DNA from: Shewanella vesiculosa
GTDB lineage: Bacteria; Pseudomonadota; Gammaproteobacteria; Enterobacterales; Shewanellaceae
Assembly (NCBI RefSeq): GCF_021560015.1
Contig: NZ_CP073588.1
Location: 62,001 to 126,000 of the forward strand
Length of the DNA: 64,000 nt
Direction: 5' to 3'
Part shown: piece after piece, positions 18,396 to 26,213 of the stretch
How positions within the stretch are numbered: the first letter of the stretch is position 1
Layout: the number at the start of each line of letters is the position of its first letter
Notes under the pieces: generated by a model
Databases searched by the model: none
Seen by the model: only the letters and a program-made list of their open reading frames with translations
Told to the model about the DNA's origin: nothing
Translations under genes and position numbers: made by a program

Positions 18396-18569
18396 TTACC
18401 ATGGTCACCATTATTGTTATCATTACTGTGGTTATCATGACTATTGTTGTGAAAGTTGCGATAACAAAAATACATTAAAAATCTTTTTTTCAGTAACCTT
18501 ATTCGTATTTTTACGTTGTCTGTTACACATTTTTTCACGTTATATAAAATTGTTTTTCAAGGATGTTTC

Positions 18570-19673
18570 ATGCAGTTATGGCAAAAAGTCACCGTCTTAT
18601 CTTCGCTAATCTTGTTTCCATTCGCGGCCTCAGCAGTACCAGTCACAGATGAAGTCGATATCGGCGGTGCAGTGCGCGTGAACTACGGTTGGAAAGATTA
18701 CGACAATAACTCCAAACTTGAGTTTGAACTGTTCCGTGCAGATGTTAACTACAAGAGTAAAGATGGCTTATTCGCCTCTGCTCAGTATCGTTGGTATGAA
18801 AACATGGACGTAGTGCATCATGCCTACATGGGTTATCAATTTGATGAAGCCCAATCAGTGCAAGTGGGTGTAACCCAAGTGCCATTTGGATTATTACCTT
18901 ATGCCGCCCATTCATTTTGGTTCGGCGCAACCTATTATCTTGGTTTTGAAGATGATTATGATGCCGGTATCCATTACAAAAATGAACAAGATGGTTGGCG
19001 TTATGACTTAGCGTATTTTGCTAATGACGAAATTGGCGACGGTTCTAATTATGATCGTTACTCATTTGATGCGGCCACAACAGCCGATTCACCATATGAA
19101 GAGGCAGGACAAATCAACGCCCGAGTTGAACGAGAATTTACCTCTGGTGAAGTGACTCATAAGTTAGGTGGTTCATTACAATACAGCCAATTAGATTTTA
19201 TGGCTGATGCCGCTACCGTAGTAGGTGAAGACACCAATGGTCTTGCCGCTGCAGCGCATTGGCAACTTGACTGGAAACAATGGCAATTACAGTTACAGTA
19301 TATTCATTATGACTATGATATAGACAACAGTGAACGTATTGCGCTGAGTGCATTTCAATATCCATTTGAAATTGCTGCACAAGCCGATGTTGCTACCGTT
19401 AACATTGCTAAATCGATTGACGTTGATTGGGGTCCAATCTCTAATGTAAATTTTTACAACGATTACAGTCAGGTAATGGCATCGGGTCAAGGGCTTGATG
19501 ATTCTATCCAGAATGTGACTGGTGTTGCCATCACTGCAGGTAAATTTTATTCTTATGTAGATTGGATTGCCGGTAAAAATATGTGGTTTGTTGATGGCCC
19601 AGGCGTTGGTATCAATAATGGTGATACATCATGGCATTCTCGTTTAAACATCAATATTGGTTTCTATTTCTAA
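18570..19673 (+). CDS. outer-membrane beta-barrel (porin-like) protein
   Basis: The ATG at 18570 (367 residues) follows AAGGA at correct spacing and starts a signal peptide (MQLWQKVTVLSSLILFPFAASA, cleavage before VPVTDE). The mature protein shows alternating strands rich in Tyr, Trp and Asp, with a typical C-terminal strand ending HSRLNINIGFYF (last residue Phe), which is the outer-membrane insertion signal. The pattern VNYGW...DVNYKSKDGLFASAQYRWYE suggests a specific porin-type channel. I do not recognise the substrate. It is monocistronic between two terminator-like structures. Confidence 0.8.
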   Translation: MQLWQKVTVLSSLILFPFAASAVPVTDEVDIGGAVRVNYGWKDYDNNSKLEFELFRADVNYKSKDGLFASAQYRWYENMDVVHHAYMGYQFDEAQSVQVGVTQVPFGLLPYAAHSFWFGATYYLGFEDDYDAGIHYKNEQDGWRYDLAYFANDEIGDGSNYDRYSFDAATTADSPYEEAGQINARVEREFTSGEVTHKLGGSLQYSQLDFMADAATVVGEDTNGLAAAAHWQLDWKQWQLQLQYIHYDYDIDNSERIALSAFQYPFEIAAQADVATVNIAKSIDVDWGPISNVNFYNDYSQVMASGQGLDDSIQNVTGVAITAGKFYSYVDWIAGKNMWFVDGPGVGINNGDTSWHSRLNINIGFYF

Positions 19674-19679
19674 AAGGTT

Positions 19680-19710
19680 TTGATCTCAATAAAAAAGTAT
19701 CGCGTATAAT
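19680..19710 (+). promoter_or_regulatory. candidate promoter of the glutathione peroxidase gene
   Basis: TTGATC (19680-19685) and a perfect TATAAT (19705-19710) are separated by 19 bp, slightly long. The -10 lies within an AGTATC...GATACT inverted repeat, which could bind a regulator. Confidence 0.35.
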
Positions 19711-19725
19711 GTATTGATACTTCAT

Positions 19726-19757
19726 TAGGCACCGATAAATTCATTTAGCGGTGCCTA
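19726..19757 (+). promoter_or_regulatory. hairpin in the leader of the peroxidase gene
   Basis: TAGGCACCG (19726-19734) and CGGTGCCTA (19749-19757) form a 9-bp stem around 14 nt, about 27 bases before the ATG at 19784. It can be a terminator of the upstream porin gene or a leader structure; there is no T-run. Confidence 0.45.
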
Positions 19758-19783
19758 TTCACTTTGAGAAAAGGACACTTAAC

Positions 19784-20317
19784 ATGATTAAATTTATTGC
19801 CGCAGCAGGCTTGTTTACCCTTAGTGCAGGTGCTTTCGCTGCAAGTTGTCCTGATTATCTCAATGTTGAAGCCCGCAAATTACATTCCGAAGAAAACGTC
19901 AATTTATGTGAACTCACCCAAGGTAAAGCAGTATTAATTGTTAATACCGCTTCCCATTGTGGCTTTACACCTCAATTTGAAGCACTTGAAGCCTTGCACA
20001 AGCAATATGCCGACAAAGGTTTAGTTGTCATTGGTTTTCCATCAGATGATTTTTTCCAAGAAGAAAAAGACGAAGCTAAAACCGCAGATGTATGTTTCAT
20101 CAACTACGGTGTTACGTTTACCATGCTGTCAACATCACCCGTGAGAGGCAGTGAAGCCAACTCAGTGTTTAAATATTTAGGTGATAAAAGTGGCCAGCCA
20201 AAGTGGAACTTCTACAAATATGTTGTTTCAGGTGATGGCAAAACGGTAAAAGAATTTAGCTCTCGTGTTAAACCCGATAGCGATGAATTGATAAAAGCGA
20301 TTGAGTCCGTTCTATAA
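19784..20317 (+). CDS. secreted glutathione peroxidase family protein
   Basis: The ATG at 19784 (177 residues) has AAGGACA upstream and a signal peptide (MIKFIAAAGLFTLSAGAFA, cleavage near AFA-AS). It is a thioredoxin-fold peroxidase. The peroxidatic Cys is in NTASHCGFTPQFEAL, and the Trp and Asn of the active site are in PKWNFYKYV. The usual Gln of GFPCNQF is replaced: here it reads GFPSDDFF, so one tetrad residue differs. Two extra cysteines in the mature part (SCPDYL, NLCELT) could form a disulfide. It would act in the periplasm on peroxides, probably with thioredoxin-like reductants rather than glutathione. Confidence 0.88.
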   Translation: MIKFIAAAGLFTLSAGAFAASCPDYLNVEARKLHSEENVNLCELTQGKAVLIVNTASHCGFTPQFEALEALHKQYADKGLVVIGFPSDDFFQEEKDEAKTADVCFINYGVTFTMLSTSPVRGSEANSVFKYLGDKSGQPKWNFYKYVVSGDGKTVKEFSSRVKPDSDELIKAIESVL

Positions 20318-20425
20318 GTGGTTAGCTTATCCAAATGAGTTAGCTAGGATAATTAGTAACTTAGGATAGCGTTAACTAATATAGCTATTTAATCGAGATA
20401 ATAGTTTAATTGAAATAGACGTTTT

Positions 20426-20475
20426 AGAGCGCCGATCGATTTGATCATCAAATCGATAACTAGCGCTCTTTTTGT
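20426..20475 (+). terminator. intrinsic terminator after the peroxidase gene
   Basis: AGAGCGC (20426-20432) pairs with GCGCTCT near 20463-20469. An inner stem ATCGATTTGA with TCAAATCGAT strengthens it. TTTTG follows. Confidence 0.8.
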
Positions 20476-20568
20476 GTTAATCGAAAGCGATATAATTATA
20501 ATTTCATCTCACAAGTTACTCATACTGTGATGTATTTATAAATCCATACTAATAACGGAGAAGATACT

Positions 20569-21582
20569 TTGGCTAGATTTTCAGGGCTAGATAAAGAAAC
20601 CGGTCACAAAGCGCGTGGCAAAACCGGTGTATTATTATTAAATCTAGGTACACCAGATGCACCAACCGCATCAGCTGTTCGCATCTATTTAGCTGAGTTT
20701 TTGGCGGATCCTCGTGTCGTCGAAATTCCAAAACTGATATGGATGATTATTCTTCATGGGATTATTTTACGTATTCGTCCAGCTAAATCAGCAGCCTTAT
20801 ACAAACAAGTGTGGACCGAAGCCGGTTCGCCTCTACTCGACATTAGCCAACGTCAGCAAGCCAAACTAGCCAATCATTTACACGCGCAAGGGCATGATGT
20901 GAGCGTCCATTTGGCTATGCGTTATGGTTCTCCATCAACGGCCAGTACCCTGCAAGCAATGCACAAACAAGGTGTAGATAATTTAGTGGTTTTGCCTTTA
21001 TACCCACAGTACGCGGCTCCAACAACGGGTTCGGCATTTGATGCTTTAGCCAAAGAATTAATGAAATGGCGTTATATCCCCGCACTGCACTTTATTAACA
21101 CCTACCATGACAACCCTGATCTTATCGATGCGCTTGCAGCATCGATTGAAAAAGATTTTGAACAACACGGAAAACCACAAAAACTGGTGATGTCTTATCA
21201 TGGTATGCCTGAACGCAATCTGCATCTAGGCGATCCTTATTATTGTTTTTGTATGAAGACAACTCGCTTAGTGGTAGAAAAATTAGGCCTAACTGAAGAT
21301 GAGTATGTGGCAACATTCCAGTCTCGCTTTGGTAAAGCTAAATGGTTACAACCATACACAGACGTAACCATTGGTAGTCTGCCTGAAAAAGGTGTTACCG
21401 ATATCGCCGTTATCTGCCCAGCATTTAGTGCCGATTGTTTAGAAACCTTAGAAGAAATTAAGGGCGAAAATCGTCACGTATTTGAAGATGCTGGTGGCAA
21501 AAACTTTAGATACATTGAATGTTTAAATGACAATGATGATCATATCAATATGATGGCAAATCTTGTTAAACCTTTTCTATAA
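20569..21582 (+). CDS. hemH: ferrochelatase
   Basis: A 337-residue enzyme inserting Fe(2+) into protoporphyrin IX, the last step of heme synthesis. The start is a TTG with a strong ribosome binding site (ACGGAGAAGA) eight bases upstream. Family motifs are GVLLLNLGTPDAPT at the N-terminus, the catalytic His in SYHGMPERNL, and the metal-side Glu-rich CLETLEEIKGENRHVFEDAGG near the end. CFCMKTT is also conserved in this branch. It is monocistronic; a repeat cluster begins three bases after the stop. Confidence 0.96.
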   Translation: MARFSGLDKETGHKARGKTGVLLLNLGTPDAPTASAVRIYLAEFLADPRVVEIPKLIWMIILHGIILRIRPAKSAALYKQVWTEAGSPLLDISQRQQAKLANHLHAQGHDVSVHLAMRYGSPSTASTLQAMHKQGVDNLVVLPLYPQYAAPTTGSAFDALAKELMKWRYIPALHFINTYHDNPDLIDALAASIEKDFEQHGKPQKLVMSYHGMPERNLHLGDPYYCFCMKTTRLVVEKLGLTEDEYVATFQSRFGKAKWLQPYTDVTIGSLPEKGVTDIAVICPAFSADCLETLEEIKGENRHVFEDAGGKNFRYIECLNDNDDHINMMANLVKPFL

Positions 21583-21585
21583 TTA

Positions 21586-21766
21586 TAGGGCGTGACTCCG
21601 TCACTGCGAGGGCGCTTCGCTTCTAGGGCGGACTGCGTCCTGCTAGGGACAGCTTCGCTGCTAAGATCCTTGGCCGCTATGCGGCTAGGCTGTTGATTTT
21701 ATAGAATCTAGCCGCGTAGCGTCCTAGCAGCGCAGCGCTCTAGGCTGTTGCGTACCTAGGCTTTTA
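21586..21766. repeat. CTAG micro-hairpin repeat, cluster C
   Basis: The fullest copy, between hemH and yciH. Modules in order: GGGCGTGACTCCGTCAC, GGCGCTTCGCTTCTAG, GGCGGACTGCGTCCTGCTAG, GGACAGCTTCGCTGCTAAG, GGCCGCTATGCGGCTAG, GCTGTTGATTTTATAGAAT, CTAGCCGCGTAGCGTC, CTAGCAGCGCAGCGCT, CTAGGCTGTTG and ACCTAGGCTTTTAG. The palindromic modules have 4-5 bp arms around a 3-nt loop. Confidence 0.85.
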
Positions 21767-21836
21767 GCTTTATATCCTCGCCTCTGCTTTTATGATTTGT
21801 TAAACTCAAATAAAGTTTTATTGCTAAAGAAATAAT

Positions 21837-22166
21837 ATGAGAATAGATCCTAATATCGCATTAGTTTATAGCACTGATAAAGGTCGTATTGAACAACCTA
21901 AACCGCAAGTTGAAGTACCAAGCGGTGATGGTATCGTGCGGATCCACAAAGACAGTAAAGGCCGAAAAGGTAAAGGCGTTAGTGTGATCAAAGGGCTCGA
22001 GTTAGATGAAAAAGCCTTAAAAGAGTTAGCGCAAAAACTGAAGAAACAATGTGGCTGCGGTGGTACAGTGAAAGACTTCTGCATTGAGGTACAAACTGAC
22101 AATCGCGAACAAATAAAATCCATATTAGAGAAGTTGAATTTCACCGTGAAATTGGCGGGTGGATAA
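21837..22166 (+). CDS. yciH: SUI1/YciH family translation factor
   Basis: A 109-residue protein with a C-terminal SUI1 (eIF1-like) fold: VRIHKDSKGRKGKGVSVIKGL, QCGCGGTVKDFCIEVQ and the closing KLNFTVKLAGG. The N-terminal 35 residues (ALVYSTDKGRIEQPKP) are typical of bacterial YciH. The role is start-site discrimination or translation control, best known from E. coli YciH. A 173-bp MITE-like element begins five bases after its stop. Confidence 0.94.
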   Translation: MRIDPNIALVYSTDKGRIEQPKPQVEVPSGDGIVRIHKDSKGRKGKGVSVIKGLELDEKALKELAQKLKKQCGCGGTVKDFCIEVQTDNREQIKSILEKLNFTVKLAGG

Positions 22167-22171
22167 TACTA

Positions 22172-22344
22172 GGGCTTGTTGGTCTGTGGTGGTCAATATT
22201 TATTCGAACCCTTCGGGCAATCTTTTTAGCGGCTTTATACTGCGTTATCGCCTGTTGATCTAGTATAACTACATCAACAAGTTCTGCCTTGTATGACATG
22301 GCTACAAATCGCGGTAAAAATCATCTGGAAAGACCAACAAGCCC
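22172..22344. mobile_element. MITE-like element with 14-bp inverted ends
   Basis: GGGCTTGTTGGTCT (22172-22185) and AGACCAACAAGCCC (22331-22344) are exact inverted repeats bounding 173 bp. No open frame fits a transposase. The interior is partly structured (GAACCCTTCGGGCAATC, TACATCAACAAGTTC). I see no clear target duplication. It lies between yciH and yqgE and ends 29 bases before the yqgE start. I believe similar elements occur in Shewanella, but this was not checked. Confidence 0.7.
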
Positions 22345-22373
22345 AAGGTTAACGCACTATTGGGGAGAGAATA

Positions 22374-22934
22374 TGGATAGCTTAAAAGACCACTTTTTAA
22401 TTGCCATGCCATCGTTAGATGATACATTTTTTCGAACGCTCAGTGATCTACATTTGCGAGCATGATCAAAAGGGGGCGATGGGCATCATTGTTAACCGTC
22501 CAATAGGTTTGGAGATTGAAGAGCTGCTTGAGCAAATGGAGCTGTATTTATCGCCTGAGTTTTTATTCTCCCTCGACAGCCAAGTGCTCATTGGTGGCCC
22601 TGTTGCTCCGGAGCGAGGCTTTGTACTGCATACGCCGCAAAAACATTGGCTCAATAGTACTGAAATCAGTGAGGAGACAATGCTAACATCTTCGCGAGAT
22701 ATATTGGCCTCGATTGGCTCAGACAAATCCCCAGAAAATTTTGTGGTTGCGCTTGGTTACGCGGGTTGGAGTAAAAATCAACTGGAACAAGAAATTGCCG
22801 ACAATACCTGGTTAACGATCAAAGCTTCGGCCGAGTTATTATTTAACGTAGAACCTGAACAAATGTGGCAGTCGGCCACCCAACAACTCGGTTTCGATAT
22901 TTGGCAAATGTCGAGTCAAATAGGCCATGCTTAA
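22374..22934 (+). pseudogene. yqgE: YqgE family protein, frameshifted near the 5' end
   Basis: The correct start is the ATG at 22374, after GGGGAGAG. It reads [20 protein letters not shown] and then loses frame at a run of six T (22427-22432). With five T it continues [26 protein letters not shown] to the stop at 22934, about 186 residues, the family length (UPF0301/DUF179). The open frame beginning at 22419 is the downstream part only. The family's function is unknown; it is normally next to ruvX, as here. Homopolymer error or real mutation. Confidence 0.88.
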
Positions 22935-22937
22935 CAA

Positions 22938-23044
22938 TAGTTCGCTGCGCTTCTAGGACGGACTTCGTCCTGCTAGGGTCGCTGCGCTGCTAAGATTTAT
23001 AGAATCTAGCCGCGAAGCGTCCTAGCAGCGTAGCGCTCTAGGCT
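22938..23044. repeat. CTAG micro-hairpin repeat, cluster D
   Basis: Between yqgE and ruvX, starting four bases after the yqgE stop. Modules: GTTCGCTGCGCTTCTAG, GACGGACTTCGTCCTGCTAG, GGTCGCTGCGCTGCTAAG, ATTTATAGAATCTAG, CCGCGAAGCGTC, CTAGCAGCGTAGCGCT and CTAGGCTGTT. It separates genes that usually abut. Confidence 0.8.
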
Positions 23045-23088
23045 GTTACTTTTAAAGCGTCCTCTAAAGATCAAACAAAGAGATATAC

Positions 23089-23508
23089 ATGCAACCACAA
23101 ACCGTTCTAGGCTTCGACTATGGCACCAAAAGTATCGGTGTCGCTATCGGTCAAGCCATCACTGCCAGTGCCACGCCTTTATTATCGATTAAAGCGGTTG
23201 ATGGCATCCCTAATTGGGATGATATCGACAAATTATTGAAAGAATGGCAACCTGATCTTGTGGTTGTTGGCTTGCCATTAAATATGGACGGCACAGAGCA
23301 AGAGATGACTCAACGAGCCCGAAAATTTGCTAATCGAATTAATGGCCGATTTGGTGTCAAGATTGCCACCCAAGATGAACGCCTAACCACTGCAGATGCC
23401 AAAGCGCGCTTATTCGAATTAGGTGGTTTTAAAGCATTAACCAAAGGCCAAGTGGATGCCGTGTCAGCGGTGTTAATTATCGAAAGTTATTTCGAAAACC
23501 AATTCTAA
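23089..23508 (+). CDS. ruvX: Holliday junction resolvase-like RuvX/YqgF
   Basis: A 139-residue RNase H-fold nuclease. The motifs are [17 protein letters not shown] (first Asp), [43 protein letters not shown] and [16 protein letters not shown] (last Asp). Members take part in pre-16S rRNA processing and possibly recombination. The ribosome binding site is AAAGAGAT. It lies downstream of yqgE, as in many proteobacteria. Confidence 0.95.
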   Translation: MQPQTVLGFDYGTKSIGVAIGQAITASATPLLSIKAVDGIPNWDDIDKLLKEWQPDLVVVGLPLNMDGTEQEMTQRARKFANRINGRFGVKIATQDERLTTADAKARLFELGGFKALTKGQVDAVSAVLIIESYFENQF

Positions 23509-23522
23509 CTTAATGCCTATAT

Positions 23523-23686
23523 TCTAGGCCGCTACGCGGCTAGGGCGTGGCTGCGTCACTGCTAGGGCGTGACTACGTCACTGCTAGGGTCGCTTCGCTG
23601 CTAGGGCGTGACTGCGTCACTGCTAGTGTCGCTGCGCTGCTAGGATTTTATAGGATCTAGCAGCGTAGCGTTCTAGCATCTAGGCT
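23523..23686. repeat. CTAG micro-hairpin repeat, cluster E (tandem modules)
   Basis: The most repetitive cluster. After GGCCGCTACGCGGCTAG come three copies of GGCGTGNCTNCGTCACTGCTAG alternating with two of GTCGCTNCGCTGCTAG. Variable bases fall in the loop or one arm (GTGGCTGCGTCAC, GTGACTACGTCAC, GTGACTGCGTCAC). It ends with the core ATTTTATAGGATCTAG, CAGCGTAGCGTT and CTAGCATCTAGGCT. Confidence 0.85.
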
Positions 23687-23980
23687 CTATAGCTTGTCAT
23701 CGCTGTTTACCACTCTTTACCATTTGTCATCGCTTCATTTGCCCCAAAATGGTGCGATTTTTATTCATCGTTGCACATATCTTCTTATCCTGTTCAATAC
23801 ACCTTTCTACCTCATCTTCATTTTTAAATTAATAAAATCAACTATATCAATGATTAAAGTCTGTTTGTGCTATTAAGGTGCAAACTTATTACGTTTGGCA
23901 CATATCCTGAATCTATCTTAAGTAAATCGGATTAGATTAAGCGCGATAATGACTCATTCGCTATATTTATTACTTGTATA
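23687..23980. other. AT-rich spacer between repeat clusters E and F
   Basis: About 290 bp with no convincing gene; a 60-codon frame at 23694 is not recognisable. It probably holds the promoter of the glucosylglycerate cassette, though the next repeat cluster lies between it and the first gene. Confidence 0.4.
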
Positions 23981-24076
23981 GCACTTAGCAGCGTAGCGTT
24001 CCTAGCAGTGACGAAGTCACGCCCTAGCACCTCGAAGCGCAGCGATCTAGCAGGACGCAGTCCGCTCTATGCTTAG
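23981..24076. repeat. CTAG micro-hairpin repeat, cluster F (reverse orientation)
   Basis: Immediately upstream of the phosphatase gene at 24106. Modules: TTAGCAGCGTAGCGTTC, CTAGCAGTGACGAAGTCACGC, CCTAGCACCTCGAAGCGCAGCGAT, CTAGCAGGACGCAGTCCGC and TCTATGCTTAG. The GGACGCAGTCC and GTGACGAAGTCAC modules are the reverse complements of those in clusters C and E. Confidence 0.8.
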
Positions 24077-24105
24077 TTTCGTTCAATGATTGAAAAGGAC
24101 AGGAT

Positions 24106-24966
24106 ATGACAACACGACCACTTATCTTTACTGACATAGATGGCACTTTACTTGATCATTTTGACTACAGTTTTAGCCATGCGATTGAAGTGATTGAAGC
24201 ATTGAATGAACGGAAAATTCCGATTATTGCCAATACTAGTAAAACCTTTGCCGAAATGGAAAAGCTGCAACAAACCATTGGTTTTAATTCACCGTTTATT
24301 TCAGAAAATGGTGCGGCAATATATATCCCTATTGGTTACTTTGACCAACAACCACAAGACACATTTACCCAAGGGTATTATTGGGTAAAAGAGTTTTGTC
24401 AGCCGCGAGAATACTGGCTTGATTTGTTAACACAACATGCGCAAGCATTTAATGATGACTTTATTGGTTTTTCATCTCTATCAGTTGAAGCATTATGTGA
24501 GATCACCGATTTATCGCCAGATAATGCCAGGTTGGCTTTGATTAGGAATTATGCCGAGCCAGTACTTTGGCAAGGCAGTGAAACCAATAAACAAGCCTTT
24601 ATAGAATTAATGACCCGTGTTGGTGCACATATCCTACAAGGTGGACGCTTTCTTCATGTTGGCGGCGATACTGATAAAGGCAAAGCGATGCAATGGTTAG
24701 CGGATGTCTATTCTCAGCAATATAACACTCCCGTGACCACCATTGCACTCGGTGACAGTGGTAATGACAACGCCATGCTCGAAGCCGCTGATCTGGCAAT
24801 CCAAATCAAATCCCCCGTTCATGAGTTTCCTTCATTAGCGACTAAAAATCCCAGTATCAAAAGTAGTGAATTTGGCCCTAAAGGTTGGGCTGAATGCATT
24901 AAGCAAACTCTGCTGTTGTCATCGGCTGAATCACCTGTAAAGCAACTATCATTAGGAGGGGCGTAA
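24106..24966 (+). CDS. mannosyl/glucosyl-3-phosphoglycerate phosphatase (HAD family)
   Basis: A 286-residue HAD-IIB phosphatase. Motif I is TDIDGTLLD (about residues 9-17), motif II NTSK, and motif III/IV LGDSGNDNAMLEAAD near the C-terminus. The cap-domain pattern ISENGAAIYIP and GGRFLHVGGDTDKGKAM match the MPGP/YedP group, which dephosphorylates hexosyl-3-phosphoglycerate. Because the next gene looks like a glucosyl-3-phosphoglycerate synthase, the product here is probably glucosylglycerate. The next gene starts one base after the stop. The mannosyl versus glucosyl choice is inference from context. Confidence 0.88.
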   Translation: MTTRPLIFTDIDGTLLDHFDYSFSHAIEVIEALNERKIPIIANTSKTFAEMEKLQQTIGFNSPFISENGAAIYIPIGYFDQQPQDTFTQGYYWVKEFCQPREYWLDLLTQHAQAFNDDFIGFSSLSVEALCEITDLSPDNARLALIRNYAEPVLWQGSETNKQAFIELMTRVGAHILQGGRFLHVGGDTDKGKAMQWLADVYSQQYNTPVTTIALGDSGNDNAMLEAADLAIQIKSPVHEFPSLATKNPSIKSSEFGPKGWAECIKQTLLLSSAESPVKQLSLGGA

Positions 24967-24967
24967 T

Positions 24968-26188
24968 ATGGCCGATTTTTACCAAAATGGCATTGTCACC
25001 ACAATGCATAATTTAACCCGACGTAGCCATGAAGAGCTGGAGCAAGATTTAATAACGTTTTCAAAAACACGTCCGTTAGGACTCATTTTGCCATCCTTGT
25101 ATTCAGAGCTAGAAGGTGATGCCCTTAAAGATATCGTCAGTAAATTAAAACAGGTGCCGTATTTATCCGAAATCGTCATTGGCTTAGATAGAGCCGATCT
25201 TAAGCAGTACAAACACGCGTTAAGCTTTTTTGGTGAATTACCACAGCATCACCGCATTTTGTGGAATGATGGCCCACGCTTACAAGCGCTGGATGCAAAA
25301 TTACAGGCATTAGGATTAGCCCCCAAAGAGTTGGGTAAAGGTCGTAATGTATGGTACTGCATGGGCTATATTTTGGCTTCAGGCAAAACGGAATCGGTAG
25401 CGTTGCATGATTGCGATATTGTCACTTACGAAAAGTCGTTGCTGGCTCGTTTACTTTATCCTGTAGCCAATCCACAGTTTCATTACGAGTTTAGTAAAGG
25501 CTATTACGCGCGAATTTCGAATGGGCAAATTAATGGTCGAGTGTCACGCCTATTAGTTACGCCGTTGATTAAAGCGCTTAAAAAAGTAGTCGGTTATAAC
25601 GAATATTTAGAATACATGGACAGTTTTCGTTATCCATTAGCAGGTGAGTTTTCATTTAGACGAGACGTGCTCAATGACCTGCGTATTCCAAGCGACTGGG
25701 GCTTAGAAATTGGTGTGCTATCAGAAATGCAGCGCAATTATTCCCATAACCGCATTTGTCAGGTCGACATTGCTGATAATTACGATCATAAACATCAAGA
25801 CTTATCATTGGATAATGAAGAAGCTGGTTTGTCTAAAATGTCGATTGATATCACCAAAGCCTTTTTCCGTAAACTGGCGACGCAAGGACATACTTTCAGC
25901 AACGAATCGTTTCGAACAGTCAAGGCGACGTATTACCGTATTGCACTCGATTATGTCGAAACCTACCATAACGATGCCATCATGAATGGCCTGACCACGG
26001 ACATTCATTTAGAAGAAAAAGCGGTAGAAATGTTTGCCCAAAATATCGTTACAGCAGGGCATCGCTTTTTAGATAATCCAATGGAAACTCCGTTTATGCC
26101 AACCTGGAGCCGAGTGGTGAGTGCTATGCCCGATGTACTTGAACAACTTAAAGACGCAGTTGAAGCCGACAACGCTGAGTTTAGTTAA
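24968..26188 (+). CDS. probable glucosyl-3-phosphoglycerate synthase (GT81-like)
   Basis: A 406-residue glycosyltransferase with a GT-A fold. The N-terminal part has LGLILPSLYSELEG and YLSEIVIGLDRAD. GKGRNVWYCMGYILASGKTESVALHDCDIVTYE (about 122-155) supplies the DxD-like HDCD motif for metal and nucleotide sugar. These features fit GpgS enzymes, which transfer glucose from NDP-glucose to 3-phosphoglycerate. The start is one base after the phosphatase stop, overlapping a GGAGGGG ribosome binding site. Together with the phosphatase it would make glucosylglycerate, a compatible solute. The family call is firmer than the exact substrate. Confidence 0.82.
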   Translation: MADFYQNGIVTTMHNLTRRSHEELEQDLITFSKTRPLGLILPSLYSELEGDALKDIVSKLKQVPYLSEIVIGLDRADLKQYKHALSFFGELPQHHRILWNDGPRLQALDAKLQALGLAPKELGKGRNVWYCMGYILASGKTESVALHDCDIVTYEKSLLARLLYPVANPQFHYEFSKGYYARISNGQINGRVSRLLVTPLIKALKKVVGYNEYLEYMDSFRYPLAGEFSFRRDVLNDLRIPSDWGLEIGVLSEMQRNYSHNRICQVDIADNYDHKHQDLSLDNEEAGLSKMSIDITKAFFRKLATQGHTFSNESFRTVKATYYRIALDYVETYHNDAIMNGLTTDIHLEEKAVEMFAQNIVTAGHRFLDNPMETPFMPTWSRVVSAMPDVLEQLKDAVEADNAEFS

Positions 26189-26213
26189 CGTAAACGATTA
26201 ACGAGGACACTTT

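Noticed and set aside
23523..23686. CRISPR-like or attC-like array in repeat cluster E
   Set aside because: There are no constant direct repeats with unique spacers of fixed length, no cas or integrase genes, and the units are palindromes joined by CTAG.
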